From NCBI RefSeq assembly GCF_009711265.1, contig NZ_WMII01000013.1, positions 1 to 64,000 of the forward strand: DNA of 64,000 nt. Reading direction: 5' to 3'. Of this stretch, positions 9,417 to 18,144 are shown one piece after another (within the stretch, counting starts at the first letter, position 1; every line of letters starts with the position of its first letter). Below the pieces are notes generated by a model. It ran no database searches. It worked only from the letters and a program-made list of their open reading frames with translations, and was not told the origin of the DNA. Both the position numbers and the translations under genes were made by a program. This DNA comes from Paracoccus shanxieyensis (lineage in GTDB: Bacteria; Pseudomonadota; Alphaproteobacteria; Rhodobacterales; Rhodobacteraceae).

Positions 9417-10604
9417 ATGCCTGTCACCTGGACCTTGCTGCTCGTCCTGGCCTTGGCAGTTGCCGGTTACTATATCGGTCGCTCCCGTGTTCTGTCCGCG
9501 GCGGGCGGCGATAGCCGTCGCCTGCATTCGCGCCCCAGCTATTACGGCTGGAACATCGCGATGTTCACCGCCGTTCCCACCCTGTTTCTGATTGCGATCT
9601 GGAGTGTCCTGCGCCCCGCCGGCCCGACCGTGCTGGCCGTTCTGGCGCTGATTGTGGCTGCCGCTGGCATGGCATTCGCGCTGTCGCGCACCAACCCGGA
9701 TTTCCGCGCCCGCAACGTGGTGGAAACCTTTGTGCGCTATCTGCTGATCCTGTGCTCGATGATCGCCATCGCGACCACCGCCGGGATCGTGCTGTCGATG
9801 CTGTTCGAGACGGGCAACTTCTTCAAGCAATACCCCTGGCAGGACTTCTTCTTCGGCACCACTTGGTCGCCCCGCTTCGGCGGCGGTTCGCAACTGGGCA
9901 TCCTGCCGCTGGTCTGGGGCACGCTGTACATCTCATTCATCGCGCTGGCCGTGTCGATCCCGATCGGCCTGTTCGCCGCGATCTATCTGTCGGAATACGC
10001 CTCGCCGCGCCTGCGCAGCTGGGCCAAGCCCGCCATCGAGATTCTGGCCGGTATCCCGACCATCGTCTACGGCCTCTTCGCGCTGATCACCGTGGGCCCG
10101 ATGCTGCGGGATTACTTTGCGCAGCCGCTGGGTCTGGGCAATTCCGGGTCGTCGGTGATGACCGCGGGTCTGGTCATGGGCATCATGCTGATCCCCTTTG
10201 TCAGCTCGCTTTCGGATGACATCATCAACGCCGTGCCGCAATCGCTGCGCGACGGCGCGCTGGGTCTGGGATCCACCCAGTCCGAAACCGTGCGCAAGGT
10301 GGTGCTGCCCGCCGCGCTGCCGGGCATCGTGGGGGCGATCCTGCTGGCCGCGTCGCGCGCCATCGGTGAAACCATGATCGTCGTGCTGGGGGCAGGGGCC
10401 GCCGCACAGATGGGCCTGAACCCGTTCGAGGCGATGACGACGATCACCGTCAAGATCGTCAGCCAGCTGACCGGCGATACCGATTTCGCCGCGCCCGAAA
10501 CGCTTGTCGCCTTCGCTCTGGGCCTGACCCTTTTCGTCATCACGCTGGGGCTGAACATCGTCGCCCTTTATGTCGTGCGTAAATATCGGGAGCAGTACGA
10601 ATGA
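9417..10604 (+). CDS. pstC: phosphate ABC transporter permease PstC
   Basis: One of the two membrane subunits of the phosphate importer. About 395 residues from the ATG at 9417, which follows CCGAGG. An upstream in-frame ATG at 9372 sits inside a stem-loop and is less likely. The N-terminus has extra helices (MPVTWTLLLVLALAVAGYYI and a second near residue 45). The conserved core permease domain is in the C-terminal two thirds. The EAA loop region ALGLGSTQSETVRKVVLPAA (near residue 283) contacts PstB. Its stop overlaps the pstA start in ATGA. Confidence 0.9.
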   Translation: MPVTWTLLLVLALAVAGYYIGRSRVLSAAGGDSRRLHSRPSYYGWNIAMFTAVPTLFLIAIWSVLRPAGPTVLAVLALIVAAAGMAFALSRTNPDFRARNVVETFVRYLLILCSMIAIATTAGIVLSMLFETGNFFKQYPWQDFFFGTTWSPRFGGGSQLGILPLVWGTLYISFIALAVSIPIGLFAAIYLSEYASPRLRSWAKPAIEILAGIPTIVYGLFALITVGPMLRDYFAQPLGLGNSGSSVMTAGLVMGIMLIPFVSSLSDDIINAVPQSLRDGALGLGSTQSETVRKVVLPAALPGIVGAILLAASRAIGETMIVVLGAGAAAQMGLNPFEAMTTITVKIVSQLTGDTDFAAPETLVAFALGLTLFVITLGLNIVALYVVRKYREQYE

Positions 10605-11953
10605 CCGACGCAACCTTTCCCGCTGCCGGCGCGTCCCCGGACAAAAGCTCGCTGCTGGTTGCCGATGAACGCACCCGCAAGCGCAATGCCGCCGAACGCC
10701 GTTTCCGCGCCTATGGTCTGGGGGCGATCCTGATCTCGATCGCGCTGCTGGTCATCTTGATGTTCACCATCCTGACCGGCGGTATCGGCTCGTTCCGTCA
10801 GACCTATGTCGAAATCCCGGTGACCCTTGATGCCGCGCAGCTGGACAAGTCCGGCAATCGCGACCCCGAGGAGATCCGCAAGGTTCTGACCCTGACCTAT
10901 GGCAAGCTGATCGAGACCGCGCTGCAAAAGGCGATCACCGATAACGGCATCACCATCGACGGGCTGACCGCCGCCGATGTCAGCAACATGATCTCGAAAG
11001 AGGCACCTGCCGAGCTGCGCAATCAGGTTCTGGCCAATCCCGAACTGGTCGGCCAGACCATCGACGCGCGTCTGCTGAGCAATGGCCGCGTGGACGGCTA
11101 TTACAAGGGCCGCGTCACCATGGAGACGGCGGCGCGCGACAGCAATACCTCGGTCGCGCAGCTGCAACTGGCCGATGCGCTGAAGGACAAGAACCTGCTG
11201 GCGACGGAATGGAACTGGTCATTCCTGACCAAGCCCGACGCCTCGGACCAGCGCCCGGAAGCCGCCGGTGTCGGCGTGGCCATCCTTGGGTCGCTGTACA
11301 TGATGCTGGTGGTGCTGGTTCTGGCCGTGCCGATCGGTGTCGCCGCCTCGATCTATCTTGAGGAATTCGCGCCCAAGAACCGCCTGACCGACATCATCGA
11401 GGTCAATATCTCGAACCTCGCTGCCGTGCCGTCCATCGTGTTCGGTATCCTGGGTCTGGCCGCCTTCATCAACTTCGCGGGCCTGCCGCAATCGGCGCCC
11501 ATCGTCGGCGGTCTGGTGCTGACGCTGATGACGCTGCCCACCATCATCATCGCCACCCGCGCGGCGCTGAAGGCGGTGCCGCCGTCGATCCGCGATGCCG
11601 CGCTGGGGGTGGGTGCGTCAAAGATGCAGTCGGTGTTTCACCATGTGCTGCCGCTGGCCATGCCGGGCATCCTGACCGGCACGATCATCGGTCTGGCGCA
11701 GGCGCTTGGCGAAACCGCGCCGCTTTTGCTGATCGGCATGGTGGCCTTCGTGCGCAACTTCCCCGGCGCGCCGCCAGAGGGCCTGTTCGACCCCGCCTCG
11801 GCGCTGCCGGTGCAGGTCTATAACTGGACGCAGCGTGCCGACCCCGCCTTCGTGGAACGGGCCTCTGGGGCGATCATCGTCCTGCTGGTCTTCCTTCTGT
11901 GTATGAACCTCCTTGCCATCTTCCTGCGCCGCAAGTTCGAGCGCCGGTGGTAA
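10601..11953 (+). CDS. pstA: phosphate ABC transporter permease PstA with DUF3333 insert
   Basis: Second membrane subunit of the phosphate importer, 450 residues. A cytoplasmic N-tail is followed by a first helix ([20 protein letters not shown], near residue 36). Then comes a long extracytoplasmic stretch of about 150 residues, corresponding to the DUF3333 domain seen in alphaproteobacterial PstA proteins. The core permease helices start near residue 228. The EAA loop is [20 protein letters not shown], near residue 337. It is translationally coupled to pstC by a 4-base overlap. The DUF3333 insert explains its size against about 290 residues in E. coli. Confidence 0.9.
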   Translation: MTDATFPAAGASPDKSSLLVADERTRKRNAAERRFRAYGLGAILISIALLVILMFTILTGGIGSFRQTYVEIPVTLDAAQLDKSGNRDPEEIRKVLTLTYGKLIETALQKAITDNGITIDGLTAADVSNMISKEAPAELRNQVLANPELVGQTIDARLLSNGRVDGYYKGRVTMETAARDSNTSVAQLQLADALKDKNLLATEWNWSFLTKPDASDQRPEAAGVGVAILGSLYMMLVVLVLAVPIGVAASIYLEEFAPKNRLTDIIEVNISNLAAVPSIVFGILGLAAFINFAGLPQSAPIVGGLVLTLMTLPTIIIATRAALKAVPPSIRDAALGVGASKMQSVFHHVLPLAMPGILTGTIIGLAQALGETAPLLLIGMVAFVRNFPGAPPEGLFDPASALPVQVYNWTQRADPAFVERASGAIIVLLVFLLCMNLLAIFLRRKFERRW

Positions 11954-11973
11954 ACCCGGGACGGATGATGATT

Positions 11974-12771
11974 ATGAACGACATGAGCAAAGTGGAGCGC
12001 ACCGTGAGCCAAACGGACATCAAGATCTCGGCCCGTCAGGCGCAGGTGTATTATGGCGACAAACACGCCATCAAGGATGTCGATGTCGACATTCTGGACA
12101 AGACCGTCACCGCCTTCATCGGACCGTCGGGCTGCGGCAAGTCGACCTTCCTGCGCTGCCTGAACCGCATGAACGACACCATCGAAAGCTGCCGCGTCGA
12201 AGGCAAGATCACGCTGGACGGCGAGGATATCTATGACAAGCGCGTCGATCCGGTGCAGTTGCGCGCCAAGGTCGGCATGGTGTTCCAGAAGCCGAACCCG
12301 TTCCCCAAATCGATCTATGACAACGTGTCCTATGGCCCCCGCATCCACGGTCTGGCCCGCAACCGCGCCGAGCTGGACGAGATCGTCGAGCAGTCGCTGC
12401 GCGGCGCCGCGCTGTGGAATGAGGTCAAGGACCGCCTGAATGAGCCGGGGACCGGCCTGTCGGGCGGCCAGCAGCAGCGTCTGTGCATCGCCCGCGCCGT
12501 GGCGACCCAGCCGGAAGTCCTGCTGATGGACGAGCCCTGCTCGGCGCTTGACCCGATCGCGACCAGTCAGGTCGAAGAACTGATCGACCAGCTTCGGTCG
12601 CAGTTCTCGGTCGTGATCGTGACGCACTCGATGCAGCAGGCGGCCCGTGTCAGCCAGAAGACCGCGTTCTTCCATCTGGGCAATCTGGTCGAATACAACG
12701 ACACGGATGCCATCTTCACCCGTCCGCAGGATCCGCGCACGGAAAGCTATATCTCGGGCCGCATCGGCTGA
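11974..12771 (+). CDS. pstB: phosphate ABC transporter ATP-binding protein
   Basis: ATPase that powers PstCA. About 265 residues from the ATG at 11974. Other in-frame ATGs at 11965, 11968 and 11983 are possible; 11974 is preferred because GGACGG at 11959-11964 lies at a workable distance. Walker [10 protein letters not shown] is near residues 50-58, the ABC signature LSGGQQQR near 162-169, and Walker [13 protein letters not shown] near 183. The D-loop and switch His are in [16 protein letters not shown]. It lies 20 bases downstream of pstA and 24 upstream of phoU. Confidence 0.93.
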   Translation: MNDMSKVERTVSQTDIKISARQAQVYYGDKHAIKDVDVDILDKTVTAFIGPSGCGKSTFLRCLNRMNDTIESCRVEGKITLDGEDIYDKRVDPVQLRAKVGMVFQKPNPFPKSIYDNVSYGPRIHGLARNRAELDEIVEQSLRGAALWNEVKDRLNEPGTGLSGGQQQRLCIARAVATQPEVLLMDEPCSALDPIATSQVEELIDQLRSQFSVVIVTHSMQQAARVSQKTAFFHLGNLVEYNDTDAIFTRPQDPRTESYISGRIG

Positions 12772-12795
12772 TCCCCGGCCAGAAAGAGTATCATC

Positions 12796-13515
12796 ATGAA
12801 CGAACGTCATATCATGTCGGCCTTTGACCGGGATCTGGAAACGGTTCAGGCGATGGTCGTGAAAATGGGCGGAATGGTCGAAAGCGCCATTCACGACGCC
12901 GCCATCGCGCTGGAAACCCGCGACGAGGAACTGGCCGATCAGGTCCGCCGCCGCGACAAGGCCGTGGACGAGCTGGAAGCCCAGATCAACGAAGAGGCCG
13001 CGCGCCTGATCGCCCTGCGCGCGCCCATCGCCACCGACCTGCGCACCGTGCTGACCGTCATCAAGATCTCGGGCATCCTCGAGCGGGTGGGCGATTACGC
13101 CAAGAACATCGCCAAGCGCAGCCATGTGCTGGTGCATATGCCCGCCATCAACGGCTCGGGCATCGCGCTGCGCCGCATGACGACGACCGTCGAGGGCATG
13201 ATGAAGGATGCGCTGGACGCCTATATCCAGCGCGACCCGGCGCTGGCCACCGACGTGCGCAACCGCGATCTGGAAGTCGACCAGATGTATAACGCGCTGT
13301 TCCGCGAATTCCTGACCCATATGATGGAAGATCCGCGCAACATCACCGCCTGTATGCACCTGCATTTCATCGCCAAGAACATCGAACGCGTCGGCGACCA
13401 CGCCACCGGGATCGCCGAGCAGGTGATCTATCTGGCGACCGGCCAGTTGCCCGATGAATCCCGTCCCAAAAGCGATGCGATCACCCGTGCGACGCTGAAC
13501 GAAGGCGAGGACTGA
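12796..13515 (+). CDS. phoU: phosphate signalling complex protein PhoU
   Basis: Two tandem three-helix bundles in 239 residues. Each repeat carries the metal-binding E/DxxxD type motif (AVDELEAQINEEA near residue 56 and EVDQMYNALFRE near residue 160). PhoU couples the transport state of PstSCAB to the PhoR kinase and keeps the Pho regulon off when phosphate is plentiful. It is in one transcript with pstB and phoB; phoB begins 3 bases after its stop. No phoR gene is adjacent, so the partner kinase must be encoded elsewhere. Confidence 0.93.
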   Translation: MNERHIMSAFDRDLETVQAMVVKMGGMVESAIHDAAIALETRDEELADQVRRRDKAVDELEAQINEEAARLIALRAPIATDLRTVLTVIKISGILERVGDYAKNIAKRSHVLVHMPAINGSGIALRRMTTTVEGMMKDALDAYIQRDPALATDVRNRDLEVDQMYNALFREFLTHMMEDPRNITACMHLHFIAKNIERVGDHATGIAEQVIYLATGQLPDESRPKSDAITRATLNEGED

Positions 13516-13518
13516 GCC

Positions 13519-14208
13519 ATGGCACAAGCGCAACCCTGCGTGCTGGTGGTCGAGGACGAGGGCGCGCAACGCGAGGTGCTGAAGTACAACCTTGAAGCCG
13601 AAGGCTTCTCGGTTGTGCTGGCCGAGAACGGCGACGAGGCCATGTTGCTTGTCGCCGAAGAACAGCCGGACCTGATCGTGCTGGACTGGATGCTGCCCAA
13701 TGTCAGCGGCATCGAGATATGCCGCCGCGTGAAGGCCGATCCGCAGACCCGGCAGATCCCGATCATCATGCTGTCCGCCCGCTCGGAAGAGGTGGATCGG
13801 GTGCGCGGTCTGGAAACCGGCGCCGACGATTATGTCGTGAAGCCCTATTCGGTGGTCGAGCTGATGGCGCGGCTGCGCACGCAGCTGCGCCGCACCCGCC
13901 CGGCGTCGATGGGTGAACGGCTCAGCTATGCCGACATCATCCTTGATGCGGGCGAACATCGCGTGTTTCGCGGCGGGCAGGCGCTGCATCTGGGTCCGAC
14001 CGAGTTCCGTCTGTTGTCCACGCTGATGGAAAAGCCCGGCCGGGTCTGGACGCGCGAGCAATTGCTGGATCGCGTCTGGGGCCGCGACATCTATGTCGAT
14101 ACCCGGACCATCGACGTGCATGTAGGCCGCTTGCGCAAGGCGCTGATGGCCAATGGCGGCGACAATCCGGTGCGGACCGTGCGCGGCACGGGCTATGCGC
14201 TGGGGTGA
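13519..14208 (+). CDS. phoB: phosphate regulon response regulator PhoB
   Basis: OmpR-class transcription factor of 229 residues. The receiver domain (1-120) has the phospho-acceptor Asp at about 56 (VLDWMLPN), acidic residues at 12-13 and the conserved Lys at about 108 (DDYVVKPYS). The winged-helix domain (about 130-229) contains EFRLLSTLMEKPGRVWTREQ, the recognition segment TRTIDVHVGRLRKAL and the terminal wing VRTVRGTGYALG. It presumably binds the degenerate PHO boxes upstream of pstS and so regulates its own operon. A terminator shared with the convergent gene follows. Confidence 0.93.
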   Translation: MAQAQPCVLVVEDEGAQREVLKYNLEAEGFSVVLAENGDEAMLLVAEEQPDLIVLDWMLPNVSGIEICRRVKADPQTRQIPIIMLSARSEEVDRVRGLETGADDYVVKPYSVVELMARLRTQLRRTRPASMGERLSYADIILDAGEHRVFRGGQALHLGPTEFRLLSTLMEKPGRVWTREQLLDRVWGRDIYVDTRTIDVHVGRLRKALMANGGDNPVRTVRGTGYALG

Positions 14209-14231
14209 TCGCCCAAGATCCGTCGAATGTC

Positions 14232-14263
14232 GAAGGCCGCGGGGGTGCGATCCCGCGGCCTTC
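14232..14263. terminator. bidirectional terminator between phoB and the OmpA-family gene
   Basis: GAAGGCCGCGGG (14232-14243) and CCCGCGGCCTTC (14252-14263) form a perfect 12-bp stem with an 8-base loop. It lies between two convergent genes and can serve both strands. Confidence 0.8.
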
Positions 14264-14268
14264 CTGTG

Positions 14269-16668
14269 TCAGCCCTGCTCCAGCAGGTCGGTGATGCGCC
14301 GGATGCCAACGCGCCGGTTTTCGCGCACATCGGCATCGGAATCGACCAGCAGATACTGTTCGCCATAGCCCTGCACGACCATGTTCTCAGGCGGCACCTG
14401 GAAATACTCGGTCAAGGCCAGCGCCACCGATTCCGCCCGCCGGTCCGACAGAGCAAGGTTGGCCGCGTCCGAGCCTACGGCATCGGTATAGCCTTCGATC
14501 ATGAACACCTCTTTCGGGTTCTGATCGATGGCATCGCGGATGACCTTGCCCACAGTGGCAAGCTGTTCCGCCTGCGCCGAGGTCAGCGCCGCCGAGTTCG
14601 TGTCGAAGGTGATCTCGGGGACGTTCACCGGCGCCACCAGCGAGCGGACCTCGGGGATGTCGCGGATCTGACCCAGCGTGAAGCGGCGGTCGGTCGGCGT
14701 TTCCGTCAGCAGCGCACGGCGCAATTCATCCTCCTGCCATGGCCGGGTCGAATAAGCGACGGGTTGCGGCGCGGGCAGGGTTGCGACATCGACGGGCCGC
14801 ACGGCCGTGTCGTCGATCAGCCGGGTTTCGCTGCCATCCGGACGGATCAGCGTGCGGCGCAGCACGTTCATATCCTCATCGCGGATCGTCACCACCTGAC
14901 TGCCATCGGCGCGCGTCACCACCGTGCGGGTCGAGCCGTCCTGATAGGTTTCGGTCCGCACGTCCGAGCCCGGCTGATACAGCAGCGCATTGTCGTCGCG
15001 CACGATCTGCTGGCTGCCATCGGGCAGGGTCAGCACCGCGCGGTCGCCGGTATTCAGCGCGACCTGCCGGTTGCCTGACATCATCTTGCCCACGGCAAAG
15101 CCCGCCGCGCCGGCCAGCAGCAGCTTTGCAATGTCGCTGCCGCGATCATTGTCGTCGTCATTGTCGCGCCAGCCGTCACGGCCATCGTTCCAGCGGTCGC
15201 GGTCGTTCCAGTTATCCTCGCGCCGGTCCAGCCATGCGTCGCGGCGGTCCAGACGATCCTCGCGCCGGTCGGCCTCGCGTTCTTCCTGCGTCAGGTTCTG
15301 ACGGCGGCGTTCCAGATCGCGGCGCATTTCCTCATCCGTCAGGCGGCGCTGGCCGTCGCGCAGATTGGTGCGGAAATCCTGATCCGAGCGTCGCACGTCA
15401 TCGCGCGAGATCTTGTGTTCGCTGACCCGGCCCTGATCGTCGCCATCCCGACCGGCCAATGCCGCCGCAGGCCCCAGTTTCGAGCCTTCGGCCGCGCGGC
15501 GGGCAATGTCGTTTTGCTGATTGCGCTCGCGACCGGCCAATTCGGGCGGCGGCAGGCGCACCTCGCCATTGCCTTCGCGCACGCGTTCCTGCAGCTGCTG
15601 CGGGGTCAGACGCTGGACATTCAGCTGGTTGTTACGCCCCGCGGCCTGCTGCTCCGGATCACCAGCGCGAGGCGGTTGTTGGCCCGCGCCATTGGGGCGC
15701 TGACCGGGGGCGTCGTTGCCTTCGCGCTGCTGCATGGCGCGGCGCAGATCCTCGGCATTGCGCGGGGCCTCGCCTTGCTGGCGGTTGGGTTGCTGAGCGT
15801 TGCCATTCGCGGCGCGGGGCGGTTGCTGGCCCGCGCCATTGGGGCGCTGACCGGGGGCGTTGCCGCCTTCGCGCTGCTGCATGGCGCGGCGCAGATCCTC
15901 GGCATTGCGCGGGGCCTCGCCTTGCTGGCGGTTGGGTTGCTGAGCGTTGCCATTCGCGGCGCGGGGCGGTTGCTGGCCCGCGCCATTGGGGCGCTGACCG
16001 GGGGCGTTGCCGCCTTCGCGCTGCTGCATGGCGCGGCGCAGATCCTCGGCGTTGCGCGGGGCCTCGCCTTGCTGACGGTTCGGCGGCTGAGCGTTGCCAT
16101 TCGCGGCGCGGGGCGGTTGTTGCTGCTGCGCACGGGCCGGAGCCTCGGGATTGCCGCGCGCATTCCCGTTCGGACGCGGGGCATCTGCCTGCGCGCGCGG
16201 ATTTTGCTGCGGCTTTTGTTGCGGCTGCGGCTTTTGCGGCTGACGCTGCTGTTCGGCCTGTTGCGGTTTTTGCGGTTGCGGTTTTGGCTGCTGTGCCTTG
16301 GGTTGCTGCGGCTGTTGGGCGCGCTGCTGCGGTTCGGGGCGGGGCTGCTGGGCCTGCCGCTGGGGCTGGCGCTGCGGCTGTTCAGCCTGCGCCTTGCGCG
16401 GCTGCGGCTCGGCCTGACGGCGCGGTTGTTGGTCGGCCTGACGGCGCTGCGGCTGTTCGGCCTGCTGCTTGCGCGGCGCATCGCCCTGCGCTTTCTGTGC
16501 ATTGGGCTTTTGCTGCTGGGCCTTTGGCTTTTGCTGCTGCGGTTTGGGCTTTTGCTGCTGCTGTTGCTGTTCACCGCGGCGCGGAAGTTCCTGCGCGACA
16601 GCGATCTGCGGCAAGACCAGCGAGATGCTGGTGACGATTGCCGTGGTTGCCCGAAGAATGCGACGCAT
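14269..16668 (-). CDS. repeat-rich OmpA-family outer-membrane/peptidoglycan-binding protein
   Basis: 799 residues. A signal peptide ends near LPQIAVAQ (residue 26). About 310 residues of Gln-, Pro-, Ala-, Arg- and Lys-rich low complexity follow, including three near-identical 49-residue repeats. Next comes an Arg/Asp-rich charged region (DRRDAWLDRREDNWNDRDRW near residue 480), then a hydrophobic Gly/Ala segment (KLLLAGAAGFAVGKMMSG) and a strand-rich middle domain. The C-terminal OmpA domain (about 690-795) has ITFDTNSAAL, IEGYTDAVGSDAANLALSDR and ENRRVGIRR, which include the Asp and Arg that bind diaminopimelate in this family. The ATG follows AGAGGAG. It probably tethers the envelope; the polar repeat arm may span the periplasm or be exposed. 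Confidence 0.85.
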   Translation of the reverse strand: MRRILRATTAIVTSISLVLPQIAVAQELPRRGEQQQQQQKPKPQQQKPKAQQQKPNAQKAQGDAPRKQQAEQPQRRQADQQPRRQAEPQPRKAQAEQPQRQPQRQAQQPRPEPQQRAQQPQQPKAQQPKPQPQKPQQAEQQRQPQKPQPQQKPQQNPRAQADAPRPNGNARGNPEAPARAQQQQPPRAANGNAQPPNRQQGEAPRNAEDLRRAMQQREGGNAPGQRPNGAGQQPPRAANGNAQQPNRQQGEAPRNAEDLRRAMQQREGGNAPGQRPNGAGQQPPRAANGNAQQPNRQQGEAPRNAEDLRRAMQQREGNDAPGQRPNGAGQQPPRAGDPEQQAAGRNNQLNVQRLTPQQLQERVREGNGEVRLPPPELAGRERNQQNDIARRAAEGSKLGPAAALAGRDGDDQGRVSEHKISRDDVRRSDQDFRTNLRDGQRRLTDEEMRRDLERRRQNLTQEEREADRREDRLDRRDAWLDRREDNWNDRDRWNDGRDGWRDNDDDNDRGSDIAKLLLAGAAGFAVGKMMSGNRQVALNTGDRAVLTLPDGSQQIVRDDNALLYQPGSDVRTETYQDGSTRTVVTRADGSQVVTIRDEDMNVLRRTLIRPDGSETRLIDDTAVRPVDVATLPAPQPVAYSTRPWQEDELRRALLTETPTDRRFTLGQIRDIPEVRSLVAPVNVPEITFDTNSAALTSAQAEQLATVGKVIRDAIDQNPKEVFMIEGYTDAVGSDAANLALSDRRAESVALALTEYFQVPPENMVVQGYGEQYLLVDSDADVRENRRVGIRRITDLLEQG
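15672..16113. repeat. three tandem 147-bp repeats inside the OmpA-family gene
   Basis: The marker TTCGCGCTGCTGCATGG occurs at 15721, 15868 and 16015, exactly 147 bases apart. Each unit encodes 49 residues, so the frame is kept. The copies are almost identical at the DNA level, pointing to recent duplication or homogenisation. Copy number is likely to vary between strains. Confidence 0.92.
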
Positions 16669-16784
16669 GTTGGCTCCTCTGCCATGCGAAAATATTCATG
16701 CAGAGGTAACATGAGGCGGTGCCGCAGGTTCCTGAACAACCCCGTGAAGCGGCGTGAACCGGCTGAAAACAGCCTGTTGCGGCG

Positions 16785-18053
16785 CTAACCTTGCGGGTGC
16801 AGCGCGATCCGGCCACCTGCCAGACGCTCGATCCGGCCAGACAGCTCAAGCGCCAGAAGCGCCGGGGCCAATGTGGCGGCGGGCAGGCCAAGATCCCGGA
16901 TCAGCAGGTTTTCTTCGGTCGGGCTGGGGCCAAGCCGGGCCAGAATGCGCGCCTCCAGCGCGACGGGGCCACCCTGTTGCGGGGGCGCAGACCGGCGCAG
17001 GGCATGGCCGATCCCCGCCAGCCGCTGGGCGACGGCGGCGGGTTGCAGCCGTTTCGCGGGCGTCGCAGGGGCAGTCAGCGGGACAGGTGCGGGTTGCGGG
17101 GACGGCTGCGGGGCGGGGGCCGCCACATCGCGGGCAGCCCGCGCCGCCGCTTCCTCGGGGCCCAGCAGGGCGGTCAGCACATCGGTGGAATTGCGCACCA
17201 GCAGCGCGCCGTCACGGATCAGCACGTTGCAGCCGGCGGCGCGGGCATCCATCGGATGGCCCGGCACCGCCATCACCTCGCGCCCCTGATCCAGCGCGGC
17301 TTTCGCGGTGATCAGGCTGCCCGACCGATGCGCGGCTTCGACCACCACCACCGCCTGCGACAGCCCCGAGACGATGCGGTTGCGCGCCGGAAAATGCCGC
17401 GCCACGGGTTCGGTGCCCGGAGGCTGTTCGGTCACCAGCAGGCCGGTGTCGCAGATCGCCTCGGCCAGCGCCGCGTTTTCCGACGGATAGATCATGTCGA
17501 TGCCGCCCGCCATCACCGCGACCGTGCCGGTGGCCAGCGTTGCCTCATGCGCCACGGTGTCGATGCCGCGCGCCAGACCTGCGATGATAGCAGCCCCCGA
17601 TTGCGACAGTCCCAAGGCCAGCCCGCGCGCCATGCGCAACCCCAGCGATGAGGCATTGCGCGCCCCGATCACCGCGACCGGCAGCCGCTCCAGAACCGAG
17701 AGCTGACCCTTGACCCACAGCACGGCAGGGGCATCGGCGATGTCGCGCAGTTGCGCGGGATAGGCCGGGTCGCCCCAGACGATCAGCCTGGCACCCGCGC
17801 GCCGCCCGGCGGCCATCTCGGCCTCGGCCACGCCGATGGGGCAGGGGGTGTAATCGGAAAGCCCCGCCGCACGGGCCATGTCGGGCAGCGCGGCCAGGGC
17901 CGCATCGGCGCTGCCATGTTCGGCCAGCATCCGGTGAAACGTCGCCGGGCCGACCTTGCGGGAACGGATAAGGCGCAGCACTGCAATCCCGTCATCCCCG
18001 GCGATGCTGGGGGTGTGGTGGGTCTGAAGGGAAAACGGTCTTGCCATCATCAT
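16785..18053 (-). CDS. dprA: DNA-processing protein DprA
   Basis: Loads RecA on incoming single-stranded DNA during natural transformation or gene-transfer-agent uptake. 422 residues. An N-terminal helix-hairpin/SAM-like region precedes the Rossmann-like DprA core. The core includes AVIGARNASSLGLRMARGLA (near residue 128), GLARGIDTVAHEATLATGTV and ARHFPARNRIVSGLSQAVVV, the nucleotide-fold signatures. It ends with a winged-helix domain (about 360-422, TEENLLIRDLGLPAATLAPA) after a Pro/Ala-rich linker. It stands alone between the OmpA-family gene and tldD. A CtrA-like site lies about 45 bases upstream, fitting the CtrA control of dprA known in Rhodobacter capsulatus. Confidence 0.93.
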   Translation of the reverse strand: MMMARPFSLQTHHTPSIAGDDGIAVLRLIRSRKVGPATFHRMLAEHGSADAALAALPDMARAAGLSDYTPCPIGVAEAEMAAGRRAGARLIVWGDPAYPAQLRDIADAPAVLWVKGQLSVLERLPVAVIGARNASSLGLRMARGLALGLSQSGAAIIAGLARGIDTVAHEATLATGTVAVMAGGIDMIYPSENAALAEAICDTGLLVTEQPPGTEPVARHFPARNRIVSGLSQAVVVVEAAHRSGSLITAKAALDQGREVMAVPGHPMDARAAGCNVLIRDGALLVRNSTDVLTALLGPEEAAARAARDVAAPAPQPSPQPAPVPLTAPATPAKRLQPAAVAQRLAGIGHALRRSAPPQQGGPVALEARILARLGPSPTEENLLIRDLGLPAATLAPALLALELSGRIERLAGGRIALHPQG

Positions 18054-18096
18054 CGTGCCCTGCCTTATCCGCAGGGCCGTGATGGCACGGGATTGG

Positions 18097-18111
18097 TTAA
18101 GAATGGGTTAG
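18097..18111 (-). promoter_or_regulatory. CtrA-like binding site upstream of dprA
   Basis: On the minus strand this reads CTAA-CCCATTC-TTAA followed by C, against the CtrA consensus TTAA-N7-TTAA(C). Only the first base of the first half differs. It sits about 45-60 bases before the dprA start codon. Confidence 0.45.
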
Positions 18112-18144
18112 CCGCCGCAAAAGAATCATGCGGGGGCCAAATCC

